Below are positions 8,172-16,243 of a stretch of 42,677 bases of DNA, piece by piece (within the stretch, counting starts at the first letter, position 1; each line of letters opens with the position of its first letter). Made by a program: the position numbers and the translations under genes. The stretch comes from Alphaproteobacteria bacterium. GTDB lineage: Bacteria > Pseudomonadota > Alphaproteobacteria > UBA3830. The notes under the pieces are model-generated. The model was not told where the DNA came from. It did not search any database and was given only the letters and a program-made list of their open reading frames with translations. The stretch spans positions 1 to 42,677 of the forward strand of contig SUUU01000006.1 of NCBI GenBank assembly GCA_015062335.1, in the 5' to 3' direction.

Positions 8172-9131
8172 TTATACCGACTCATAAAGTCGCTGAATTA
8201 GTGATAAAACTTCAGTTTTTGATTCCAGTTGATTGATACGCTCTCTAAAATGAGAGGCGTTAGTCATTCCAGCGCTGTACCAACAAAAATGTTTGCGAAA
8301 AATTTTTATTCCATGAAGTTCTCCGTAAAAATCTAACGTCTGATTAAAGTGATTTATCACAATTCGATATTGCTCTTCAGTTGTTGGAGTTGGTGGAATA
8401 GTTTGATTATTAATGGAAGTCCTTATTTGTTGTAACATCCAAGGCCGTCCAAGTGCCGCTCTTCCAATCATTATTCCTGAAGCTTTAGATTGAACTAATG
8501 CAATTGAAGACTCTATTGTATTTTTGATATCACCATTGCATAGGTAGGGAATGTTGATTAAATCATTAAGAGGAAAAATTTCATCCCATTTTGCTGTCCC
8601 TGTATACATTTGGTTTCTGGTACGGCAATGTATTGTCAGCATTCTGATGCCAACTTGTTCAAATTGTTGAGCTAATATCAAACAATTTTTATGATCACTA
8701 TCCCACCCAAGACGCATCTTAATAGTAACTGGGATTTTTACTGCATTTACAACAGATTTTGCAATATCTACAGCTAGTTTTTCATTTTTCATTAAAGCAG
8801 AACCCGCTTCGCTATTGATAATCTTTTTAGCCGGACATCCCATGTTGATGTCTATAATGTCAGCGCCACAAGCTTCATTAATTTTTGCAGATTCTGCCAT
8901 TTTTTTTGGATCTGCTCCGACAATTTGAATGATTTTTAAATTACTGTCATTGACCAGTCTTTTGTGTGTTTTTTGACTATTTCTGACTAATGCTTCGCTT
9001 GATATCATTTCTGATACGACAGCTGAAGCGCCAAATTCTGCAACAATTCGGCGAAACGGAGCGTCTGTGACACCTGCCATCGGAGCCAAAAAAACAGGAA
9101 TCTCTTTGCTGAATAAATTAGTCAGCTTCAT
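8172..9131 (-). CDS. dusB: tRNA-dihydrouridine synthase, DusB family
   Basis: A 319-residue FMN-dependent reductase that reduces uridines in the tRNA D-loop. It shows the family signatures LAPMAGVTDAPFRR at the start, MGCPAKKI with the catalytic Cys99, TIKMRLGWD and GIMIGRAALGRPW near the C-terminal end of the barrel. Length is typical for NifR3/DusB. It overlaps the upstream DUF2155 gene by 14 bases, indicating translational coupling. In many alphaproteobacteria this gene precedes ntrB/ntrC; here no nitrogen-regulation genes follow, only a possible transposase remnant. Confidence 0.93.
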   Translation of the reverse strand: MKLTNLFSKEIPVFLAPMAGVTDAPFRRIVAEFGASAVVSEMISSEALVRNSQKTHKRLVNDSNLKIIQIVGADPKKMAESAKINEACGADIIDINMGCPAKKIINSEAGSALMKNEKLAVDIAKSVVNAVKIPVTIKMRLGWDSDHKNCLILAQQFEQVGIRMLTIHCRTRNQMYTGTAKWDEIFPLNDLINIPYLCNGDIKNTIESSIALVQSKASGIMIGRAALGRPWMLQQIRTSINNQTIPPTPTTEEQYRIVINHFNQTLDFYGELHGIKIFRKHFCWYSAGMTNASHFRERINQLESKTEVLSLIQRLYESV

Positions 9132-9573
9132 AAGTATTAAATTCCACTCTTACATCGTACACTTGATGCTCAAATAAATTGATCGACGGAGAAGAAGCAA
9201 ATATCCAATCAAAGAATACAACTTTATTGTCCTCCTCAATTTTTAATAAAGCAATGATTTCTCTTTCTTCATCAGGAGGACTGGATCTAACTTTCACTAC
9301 TGTGATTTTTATAGTACCAAATACGGCCGCATCACCAACTTTAAATCTTTTATGAAGCACTTTACCACTTATTTTGTCCAACACCTGAATATTGGCATCT
9401 GATACCTCCAAGTAAGGTGACTGGTCCTTTGAGTCAAAATTTTCATCACCCAAAAAGATGGACTGTATCGCCGTTGCCATACGATGCTCGCCACCATCCC
9501 TATGACTGCAACAGTCTTCGGCAACACATATCAAACCTATGATCAGAGCTAAATAATTAACTATCCTGCTCAT
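9118..9573 (-). CDS. DUF2155 family exported protein
   Basis: A 151-residue protein with an N-terminal signal sequence. The domain matches DUF2155, a family I associate with alphaproteobacteria: VLDKISGKVLHKRFKVGDAAVFGTIKITV, then a Pro-rich loop, then FFDWIFASSPSINLFEHQVYDVRV. The W.FASSP.....EH.VYDVWV block is the hallmark. The function is unknown. It overlaps dusB downstream and the FYDLN gene upstream, forming a tight three-gene operon. Confidence 0.85.
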   Translation of the reverse strand: MSRIVNYLALIIGLICVAEDCCSHRDGGEHRMATAIQSIFLGDENFDSKDQSPYLEVSDANIQVLDKISGKVLHKRFKVGDAAVFGTIKITVVKVRSSPPDEEREIIALLKIEEDNKVVFFDWIFASSPSINLFEHQVYDVRVEFNTYEAD

Positions 9574-9811
9574 TTAAAGGAACATCTTCTTCATTTTCTT
9601 CATCGACATCGTCCTCGTTTTCTATCAAATCAACATCTACAATTTCTTCAGTATTGCTCTTATCGGTGGATCGATTCTTCCGTTTCTGCAAATAATCAGG
9701 ATCAAACTCTTCTCCGCATGCGGGGCAAATTATTGGTAACTTGTTTAAATCATAAAAGCGCGCGCCACACCCTAAACAAATTCTCTTAACCCCCCATTTT
9801 TCTTTATTCAT
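9557..9811 (-). CDS. FYDLN-type zinc-ribbon protein (TIGR02300 family)
   Basis: A small protein of about 84 residues. Two CxxC pairs (CLGCGARFYDLNKLP and CPACGEEF) form a zinc ribbon containing the FYDLN signature, followed by an extremely acidic tail rich in Asp/Glu. The family is characteristic of alphaproteobacteria and of unknown function. I prefer the ATG at 9811 over the one at 9823, because GGAG lies six bases before it (within the upstream ATGGAG) and the family starts with KEKWGVKR. It is first in the operon with DUF2155 and dusB. Confidence 0.88.
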   Translation of the reverse strand: MNKEKWGVKRICLGCGARFYDLNKLPIICPACGEEFDPDYLQKRKNRSTDKSNTEEIVDVDLIENEDDVDEENEEDVPLNEQDS

Positions 9812-9895
9812 ACGTAACTCCATTACCTACACGCTAAGCTAAGGCAATATAATATTAGTAATTATATAAAGTCAACCAATACTACTTCTTTGCAG

Positions 9896-10222
9896 ATGAA
9901 TAAATTCAAACAGAAGCGCGACAAAAAGAGACAACCTCTCATTGGCTCAATAATGCGAAAAATCGTCCATTTTTTTCCTGCTGGAAACGCCCTGATTAAG
10001 AATCTGTTGCTGAGCATTCAAGTCTCAAGAAAAAATGGACTTCAAAAATCTTTAATTGAGATATGGCATACAGGGCTAAGATGCTATCCTTTTTACAGCC
10101 CCTTAACCAAACGCTATCAAATTATAAATTTTGAATTTGAATCGTCACACCATCATCAAGCACAATCTCAAACTCCATATTCCATGTCTCAAGCCCAAAT
10201 AGATGCTTTGATAAATATTTAG
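9896..10222 (+). CDS. Uncertain open reading frame
   Basis: A 108-codon open frame with a basic N-terminus (NKFKQKRDKKRQ). It is the only candidate in the 298 bases between the FYDLN operon and the LRR gene. Its last 100 bases run antisense through the 3' end of the LRR gene, it has no clear Shine-Dalgarno and I recognise no family. It may be noise; the gap holds no tRNA or terminator that I can see. Confidence 0.2.
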   Translation: MNKFKQKRDKKRQPLIGSIMRKIVHFFPAGNALIKNLLLSIQVSRKNGLQKSLIEIWHTGLRCYPFYSPLTKRYQIINFEFESSHHHQAQSQTPYSMSQAQIDALINI

Positions 10223-11444
10223 CCATCATCTTTTTCTTCTTATCTTCAGAATTAACATCAATATTCATTCCTGAAATAAGGTACGCAAGATTCATATGGA
10301 TACTTAAAGTTTGAAGTGACCAGAAACCATGGAATGCTCCTACTTCAACCTCAGTAATAGATTTCGGTAGCTGTATATATTGCAATGAATTAAAGTTTTG
10401 TATGTTCTTATTTGCAAATATTTTCTCAACCCCCAGGCCGAACTTTATTCCCGCCAATTCTTTCAATTCTAAGAACGGCTCTAGATCAAACTGCAGAATC
10501 TCCGATTGATCCTCAAATTCTACATTCTTTATTTTCTGATTGTGTGTAGATTCATATTTGCTCAACACACCCTTACCAATCATATCAATACCTGCTGGCA
10601 CAAGTAGACGACCATCCAAGGAAACGATCCCATCTACATTATCCGGAAATCCGTACCGCCAAAAATGCTTCACTCGACATCCCCAGGGAAATCTAATGTT
10701 CACATTTGAATCGAACACATCGTCGTACAGTCCTTCAATCGTTCTTGGAAGATTAATTGCCGTAAGTCCAGTTTCAATAAATGCGCCTCCGCCTATCCAC
10801 TTAAGTTTAGATCTTTCTCCAAAAGTCACGCTTGTTAAACTAATACACCCATAAAATGCATACTCATCTATCCGCTCAATTCGAGAATCTGTTTCAAAAG
10901 TTACTTCACATAATTCGACACAGTTCTCGAATGCGCCGCAACAAATTTTTTCGACTGTCCGAGGTATACAAATACTAGTGATCGCAGTTCCAGAGAATGC
11001 CATCTGGGGTATTTCGTGCAATAAACAATTTTGCGCAAAATTAACAATAGATAGAAATCGACAATTGAAGAATGCCTCGTCCTCGATCTCCCAAAGACTA
11101 CTAGGCAGATTAATTTGTTCAAGCGAACTCTCAGCAAATGCGCTACTCATTATCCAACGACAAGAAGAATCTGCTATAAAACTCACACGTTTCAAGCGAT
11201 TATTTTGGTAAAACTCATTATCATTAATCTCACAGATAGTTGGAGAGATAGAGATTGAGTCACTATTCCCACACGACATCAGATTAACAATCTCATTTAG
11301 AGGAATCACTTTATTCCTATGGTGCTGAAAACCACTTTGAGTATTTCTTATATGCGATTCCAATTCAGCGCTCATACCATAAGAAATACTACAACTGAAA
11401 AACATTCCAAAACAAAACGCAATATTTAATATTTTATTTGTCAT
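10122..11444 (-). CDS. Exported BspA-like leucine-rich repeat protein
   Basis: A 440-residue protein with a signal peptide (hydrophobic residues 5-22, ending near YGMSAE). From about residue 70 onward it consists of LRR_5/BspA-type repeats of about 23 residues with the pattern I..xAFxxCxxLxxVxF...: for example IEDEAFFNCRFLSIVNF, ICCGAFENCVELCEVTF and IDEYAFYGCISLTSVTF. Such repeats are common in surface or secreted proteins of host-associated microbes and in protists; they bind proteins. GGAG lies six bases before the ATG at 11444. It is the last of three signal-peptide genes on this strand. A eukaryotic or cross-symbiont origin is possible but not shown here. Confidence 0.85.
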   Translation of the reverse strand: MTNKILNIAFCFGMFFSCSISYGMSAELESHIRNTQSGFQHHRNKVIPLNEIVNLMSCGNSDSISISPTICEINDNEFYQNNRLKRVSFIADSSCRWIMSSAFAESSLEQINLPSSLWEIEDEAFFNCRFLSIVNFAQNCLLHEIPQMAFSGTAITSICIPRTVEKICCGAFENCVELCEVTFETDSRIERIDEYAFYGCISLTSVTFGERSKLKWIGGGAFIETGLTAINLPRTIEGLYDDVFDSNVNIRFPWGCRVKHFWRYGFPDNVDGIVSLDGRLLVPAGIDMIGKGVLSKYESTHNQKIKNVEFEDQSEILQFDLEPFLELKELAGIKFGLGVEKIFANKNIQNFNSLQYIQLPKSITEVEVGAFHGFWSLQTLSIHMNLAYLISGMNIDVNSEDKKKKMMAKYLSKHLFGLETWNMEFEIVLDDGVTIQIQNL

Positions 11445-11473
11445 AATTTACTCCAATCAAATTCACAAATTAA

Positions 11474-12907
11474 TCAACGAAAAATGCGAGCATAATGATC
11501 CATAATATCATCGATTTCATTTAAATCGTAGTAATACTCATCATATAGATCCTCACTGGGTGATGCCTTCTTCCCTATATATTCAGCAGCATCACAGATT
11601 GCTAGAGTTTTGTAATAATCATATAGATTATATGTACCATTATGAATTCTGAATGAAACAACACAATCTTCGCCTACTCTAGAGCTAACTTTTACAAAAT
11701 CATCTTGAGCAATAAGTCTAGAATAAGGCTTACCATTAACATTAAAAGTTATACCACAAATGCGCAATAATTTGTCTGTATTAATAAAGTCTTCAAAATT
11801 CTTACTCGTCATCCCTCTCTGAAGATAGGCACCAATACCTTCCCTAAGCAAAACAATATAAAAGTTAAAATCATCCTCAAGCATTGACCAACTATGATCA
11901 TACTTCGTAACCTCACACTCTTCAGTCATTTTGTTAAGCCAACCGCAAAGACAACAATCGGCCATTTGCTCTTGTGCATTTTTCAATTTTTCTACGTCGT
12001 TAAACAACACCTTTCCAATGTCTGTAATCAATTCAAACATAACACCATGTTGTCCAGAAAAGAAGCTCTCGGCATACTTCAGAAATTTCTCACCGGAAAC
12101 ATCCTCACACTCGACTTTATCAATAGATAGAAAAACATCATCATTCAGCAAACCATCAAACAACACTCTGTTAAATTGAGATTTCCACAGCACAGATCTC
12201 ATATCATGTAAAACATTATCCAAAATGGACCGAAGCGACGGTCGAATTGGAGTATAGTCTAATCTTCCCTCCAAGCCGACGTATTTATCATCGTCGCTCA
12301 TCAACTTGGATATGTTTAAATTCAGAAGATTAAGCCAGAGCTGCCAAAACAACGGCAACATTGGTGAATCATCCCCCGCTTCCATCAAAAAAGTACAGGT
12401 AGCATCGAGTACGCTATAAGAATAAAGATAATGGAAAAATTTATATTGCTCCAATTTCATCCAAGATTTATATGCTAAACTTATCGCATTAAAGGACTCC
12501 GACCAACTCTTACCTAGATTATTAGCTATTTTACCAAATACATTCAAAACCAACGAATCAGAAAGACAAGCGCCAAAAAATTCACAAGGATTAAATCGCT
12601 CATCGATACCCGTTCTACTATTAAATGCACGAAAAACACTCAGCGCAGCATCAAAATCAGACCGCTTCCCTAATAACGCACTTCGAGCCTCACTTGTCGC
12701 ATACTTAAACACAGCCTCACAAACAAGACTAAACTCTTTATCATCAGCACATTGTGAACGCAAGTAACGACGCAGAAGATACTCATCACGATAAGATTCA
12801 AAGTGTGCCTCATCCATACTACGTGAACTCATGATGCTAGAGCGCAAATGATCACTAAGACATTTCAGTTGAAAAAAAACTCTTAACATTTTGAACCACA
12901 GGCACAT
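11474..12907 (-). CDS. C-terminal part of a large exported unknown protein (frame-broken)
   Basis: The open frame encodes up to 477 residues, but its first about 10 codons overlap the end of the frame at 12855-13394 and probably are not a true start. Moving frame by one base inside the T8 run (A8 at 12872-12879 on the plus strand) joins the two into one protein. No domain is recognised; it is helical and rich in Asp/Phe/Leu with several Cys. It contains sequence resembling the upstream part: NVLHDMRS with a following LLNDDVFL parallels NVLNEMRS with FLGSDDHYL, and CLCGWLNK parallels FLCEWIRK, suggesting a repeated module of roughly 150-200 residues. It ends 29 bases before the LRR gene. Confidence 0.6.
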   Translation of the reverse strand: MCLWFKMLRVFFQLKCLSDHLRSSIMSSRSMDEAHFESYRDEYLLRRYLRSQCADDKEFSLVCEAVFKYATSEARSALLGKRSDFDAALSVFRAFNSRTGIDERFNPCEFFGACLSDSLVLNVFGKIANNLGKSWSESFNAISLAYKSWMKLEQYKFFHYLYSYSVLDATCTFLMEAGDDSPMLPLFWQLWLNLLNLNISKLMSDDDKYVGLEGRLDYTPIRPSLRSILDNVLHDMRSVLWKSQFNRVLFDGLLNDDVFLSIDKVECEDVSGEKFLKYAESFFSGQHGVMFELITDIGKVLFNDVEKLKNAQEQMADCCLCGWLNKMTEECEVTKYDHSWSMLEDDFNFYIVLLREGIGAYLQRGMTSKNFEDFINTDKLLRICGITFNVNGKPYSRLIAQDDFVKVSSRVGEDCVVSFRIHNGTYNLYDYYKTLAICDAAEYIGKKASPSEDLYDEYYYDLNEIDDIMDHYARIFR

Positions 12908-13394
12908 GATACAAGTATTTTTTTGCGATCCACCAATTAGCCCTTAATTCATAAAAAAAGTCCAGATAATGATCGTCTGAGCCCAAAAATCGAACAACAT
13001 CTCGGAAGACATCCTCATTCAACTCACTTCTCATCTCATTTAAAACATTATTAGCTGCCGCAATAGAGCCAATCCTGACAGAATCGACGCCTTTACGAAT
13101 CCATTCGCACAAAAATGAGTTTTCTCCTCCTTCTAAATTGCTAAAAGTTTCAATATCACTCATAATCAAAGAAAAAACATCATTGAAACTGTAGAGTAAA
13201 GTCCATTTATGGGCAGTATAATCTTCCAAGCGAAAAACTTTGAGTGCCTCCTGAAAACTCCCCATACATTTGGTCTCAGCCTGATTACATTCATTAATCG
13301 CTGATTTACCATACATATGTTCAATATCCGGCAAAAGCTGCTTCACAAAATCCCAGAACCTTACGCCTTCTGTTTTTTTAAAGGCATTCTCCAC
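12855..13394 (-). CDS. Middle part of the same exported unknown protein (frame-broken)
   Basis: This frame opens at a GTG without Shine-Dalgarno and overlaps the signal-peptide frame at 13361-13549. A one-base shift in the A7 run (T7 at 13373-13379 on the plus strand) joins ...WRMPLKK to TEGVRFWDF. About 165 residues are used before the second break at 12872-12879. The two breaks are opposite in sign, so the third part returns to the frame of the first. Content is helical, with no known domain. It should be read as the middle of one protein of about 695 residues. Confidence 0.55.
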   Translation of the reverse strand: MENAFKKTEGVRFWDFVKQLLPDIEHMYGKSAINECNQAETKCMGSFQEALKVFRLEDYTAHKWTLLYSFNDVFSLIMSDIETFSNLEGGENSFLCEWIRKGVDSVRIGSIAAANNVLNEMRSELNEDVFRDVVRFLGSDDHYLDFFYELRANWWIAKKYLYHVPVVQNVKSFFSTEMS

Positions 13395-13549
13395 TGAATC
13401 AGCCTACTGGTATCGCCACCATACAAGATCGCTGACAATGCTTCGCAATTTTCTTTAATCGCTTCGTCAGAACAAAAAATCATCCCATTCGCCTCATGAA
13501 CAATAGGACATAACACAACATACAAAACTACCATTAACCTTTTTATCAT
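13361..13549 (-). CDS. Signal-peptide part of the same exported unknown protein (frame-broken)
   Basis: This encodes the N-terminus: MIKRLMVVLYVVLCPIVHEA is a good signal peptide, followed by a short mature part ending at a TAA soon after the A7 run. The ATG at 13549 is chosen because GGAGG lies five bases before it, inside the sequence ATGGAGGCAAAAATG; the ATG at 13561 would include the ribosome site. The complete translation signal shows that this gene was, or is, expressed. Confidence 0.6.
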   Translation of the reverse strand: MIKRLMVVLYVVLCPIVHEANGMIFCSDEAIKENCEALSAILYGGDTSRLIQWRMPLKKQKA

Positions 13550-13604
13550 TTTTGCCTCCATATAAATCTCAAGTCCTTAGTACACTTATTTTTATCAATG
13601 TAAT

Positions 13605-13892
13605 TCAATTAAATTCATTGATAACGCTCTCAGCGTAACTATTTCCATTAATAGCTAACTTTTCAATTGATTCTTTAGCGCATTTATCACCTTGTTTCGC
13701 TATACGAGCATACAACTCGACTGCTTTATCAACATTAAGATCAACACCAATTCCATATTTATAAGCAGTAGCAAGATTACATATAGCATCACAATTGCCG
13801 CATCGCGCTGAAAGAGAAAATAATCGCACAGATTTAATAAAATTTTGCTGAACAAAATTACCATAAAAATACATCGTTCCAAGGTTATTCAT
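13605..13892 (-). CDS. C-terminal part of an exported Sel1-repeat protein (frame-broken)
   Basis: Carries Sel1/TPR-like repeats: AMNNLGTMYFYGNFVQQNFI, then AICNLATAYKYGIGVDLNVD with AVELYARIA. The same frame is open upstream beyond the ATG at 13892 to about 13973 and encodes NLVILDERYKAECEVFKIG, which continues the preceding frame's repeat. The internal ATG is therefore probably not a real start. Joining it to 13972-14454 needs a one-base change in the A6 run (T6 at 13975-13980 on the plus strand), giving one protein of about 280 residues. Confidence 0.65.
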   Translation of the reverse strand: MNNLGTMYFYGNFVQQNFIKSVRLFSLSARCGNCDAICNLATAYKYGIGVDLNVDKAVELYARIAKQGDKCAKESIEKLAINGNSYAESVINEFN

Positions 13893-13971
13893 TGCTCCAG
13901 AATAGCCAGCAACATTACCAATTTTAAAAACCTCACATTCAGCTTTATATCTTTCATCAAGTATTACAAGA

Positions 13972-14454
13972 TTATTTTTTCATCAAATAACATACATCTT
14001 GAATTTTATTGTACAAACTAAATGCTTTAGCAAGATCCACACTACATCCATTACCGTCTTCATAACAAACCGCCAAATTATACATTGCAGGAATATAACA
14101 TTTATCCGCTAACGATTTGTACAGTTTTACAGCCTCATCTATACGTGAACCACCATACCAACCATATTGATACATAACCGCAAGACAAAACTCTGCATCT
14201 CGAAATCCTCTCTTTGCAAATTCCGCAAATATATCAAATGCTTTTTTGTATTTTTTATTTTTCCAATACCGTACGCCTTGCACGATTTCTTTACTTGAAT
14301 TACACGAAGAGTCTCTGACTATATCACAAAAAAAATCAATTACGCCTCCTGTGCCACTATAGCTAACAGACCTAGGCATTGCATGTATATCAACAAAACA
14401 AAACATTGCTAATATTGACACCATCAATCTTTTGAATAAAAAATTCATTATCAT
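13972..14454 (-). CDS. N-terminal part of an exported Sel1-repeat protein (frame-broken)
   Basis: Begins with a signal peptide (FLFKRLMVSILAMFCFVDIHA), followed by Sel1-like repeats: AEFCLAVMYQYGWYGGSRID, then AMYNLAVCYEDGNGCSVDLA with AFSLYNKI. The frame ends MKK-stop at an A6 run. Sel1 proteins mediate protein-protein contacts and are frequent effectors or envelope adaptors in intracellular bacteria. An ATG at 14448, six bases after GGGA, is a slightly better start than 14454. It is the first of the three-gene exported cluster. Confidence 0.7.
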   Translation of the reverse strand: MIMNFLFKRLMVSILAMFCFVDIHAMPRSVSYSGTGGVIDFFCDIVRDSSCNSSKEIVQGVRYWKNKKYKKAFDIFAEFAKRGFRDAEFCLAVMYQYGWYGGSRIDEAVKLYKSLADKCYIPAMYNLAVCYEDGNGCSVDLAKAFSLYNKIQDVCYLMKK

Positions 14455-14807
14455 TCCCGTTTTACAAAATGCACAAGAAATAATGTGTACAATTATTTTA
14501 AATATATCAAGTGTTTTTGCTTTATTTTTGCAAACTTTTATTTTTTAACTAAAAGCAATAAAAATTCACAGCTCTTCGGATATTTGATTTTATTGTATAG
14601 GTTTCTAAACGTAGCAACATTATGATCACCTGTGATCTAGGCGATTGTTTTCAAAAAAGTCTTACCACGTGTCTTACTTTGACTATTTCATTCTGATGAC
14701 TACTTTTGCTTCAGAATATCTACACTGTATTTCGTATGTTTATTCTACACAACCAATATGGAACTCAGCTAATTTTTGTGTAAATACTCCCAGTTATTGC
14801 TTACATG
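14455..14807. other. Intergenic gap between the exported-protein island and ftsZ
   Basis: 353 bases without a supported gene. It holds a near-perfect palindrome GATCACCTGTGATC at 14624-14637, which could be an operator, and an imperfect inverted repeat TTCTGA/TCAGAA read on the minus strand. No T-tract terminator for ftsZ is evident. A plus-strand open frame starting at 14645 runs antisense into ftsZ and is not credible. Confidence 0.4.
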
Positions 14808-16187
14808 CTAAGAATTTCTGCGTAAAAATGCAGGAATCTCAAGATCTTCTTCTTGATGATCCGGAGAAGCTTTTACAGAAGAGGCCTGGAAAGTATGCTG
14901 CTCTTGTTTTCTCGAGGAAAAAGAACGTATCCCTGTTAATCTCTCAAACAATGACGGTTTCCTAGATTCTTCCGACCGCTTTACTGAATTATCTTGATAA
15001 TTCCCTGACACAGACTGCGTCGACTGAGACTCACTCCCAGCAACAGAAGAAACTTCCTCGCTCTTAGAGGACTGTGAAACTTCAGCAGAAATGTCTGTCG
15101 AAGCATTTGTGCTCGATATCGACAAATCTGTGGGAATTCGCTGCATTTTCTCTTTGATCGCCTCAGCATCTATTCCCGTTGCAACAACAGAAACTCTCAT
15201 ACGACCTTCCATTTTCTCATTAAATGTTGACCCGAATATGATTCTGGCTTCCGGATCAACTTCTTCTCTTATTCTATTTGCGGCTTCGTCGACTTCATAC
15301 AATGTCATGTCATATCCACCGGTAATATTGATAAGGATACCCTTTGCGCCCTTCATAGACACATCATCAAGCAATGGATTAGATATAGCAGACTCAGCGG
15401 CATCAATAGCGCGCCGTTCACCTTCAGCCTCCCCTGTTCCCATCATCGCTTTACCCATTTCGCTCATAACCGTTTTGATATCGGCAAAATCAAGATTAAT
15501 TAACCCAGGCATGACCATCAAATCAGTGACACCCTGCACACCGGATCTCAAAACATTATCAGCCATCTTAAATGCATCAGCAAATGTAGTCTTCTCATTT
15601 GCTACTCTAAAAAGATTTTGATTCGGAATTACTATCAAAGTATCAACGTATTGTTGCAACTCATCCAATCCCTTCTCAGCGAATCTCATTCTGTTAGTGC
15701 CCTCAAAATGGAAAGGTTTCGTCACCACGCCAATAGTCAAAATTCCCATTTCCTTGGCGATTCTTGCAACGACTGGAGCCGCTCCGGTTCCTGTTCCTCC
15801 ACCCATTCCTGCAGTAATAAACACCATATTACTGTTTTTCACATGAGACACAATCTCTTCTGTCGCTTCCTCTGCTGCAGCTCGTCCGACATCAGGTCGA
15901 GCTCCTGCACCTAAACCCCGAGTGATTTCGAGGCCAAGCTGTATTCTTTTTTCACAAAGGGATTGCATCAACGCTTGAGCATCAGCATTAGCAACAACAA
16001 ACTCAACCCCTTTTAGATCTGATTTAATCATGTTGTTAACGGCATTACCACCAGCTCCACCAACACCTATCACGGTAATCTTTGGCCGCAAATAAGCTGC
16101 AGAATCAGAAAACGTCGATTCATTGAAAAAATCTCCTTGCTTATCAGCGCCAGGTAACGAAACTGAAGTCAATTGCTCGTCTGCCAT
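14808..16187 (-). CDS. ftsZ: Cell division GTPase FtsZ
   Basis: A 459-residue tubulin-like GTPase that polymerises into the division ring. The nucleotide-binding sequence [13 protein letters not shown] is at about residues 41-53, and the tubulin signature [15 protein letters not shown] begins at residue 127. The second globular domain extends to about residue 350, followed by a Ser/Gln-rich disordered linker and the conserved C-terminal peptide [10 protein letters not shown] (448-457) that binds FtsA and other partners. A 30-residue N-terminal extension is typical of alphaproteobacteria. AGAGG precedes the ATG. Last gene of the mur-fts operon. Confidence 0.97.
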   Translation of the reverse strand: MADEQLTSVSLPGADKQGDFFNESTFSDSAAYLRPKITVIGVGGAGGNAVNNMIKSDLKGVEFVVANADAQALMQSLCEKRIQLGLEITRGLGAGARPDVGRAAAEEATEEIVSHVKNSNMVFITAGMGGGTGTGAAPVVARIAKEMGILTIGVVTKPFHFEGTNRMRFAEKGLDELQQYVDTLIVIPNQNLFRVANEKTTFADAFKMADNVLRSGVQGVTDLMVMPGLINLDFADIKTVMSEMGKAMMGTGEAEGERRAIDAAESAISNPLLDDVSMKGAKGILINITGGYDMTLYEVDEAANRIREEVDPEARIIFGSTFNEKMEGRMRVSVVATGIDAEAIKEKMQRIPTDLSISSTNASTDISAEVSQSSKSEEVSSVAGSESQSTQSVSGNYQDNSVKRSEESRKPSLFERLTGIRSFSSRKQEQHTFQASSVKASPDHQEEDLEIPAFLRRNS

Positions 16188-16243
16188 GAAAAACCTCTAT
16201 TAAGAATCAAAATCTGCCAAAGTTTACAGGAAAAAATCAACCA

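Noticed and set aside
15091-15621. A 176-codon open frame on the plus strand
   Set aside because: Antisense shadow of ftsZ, Ser/Ile/Ala-rich low-complexity translation.
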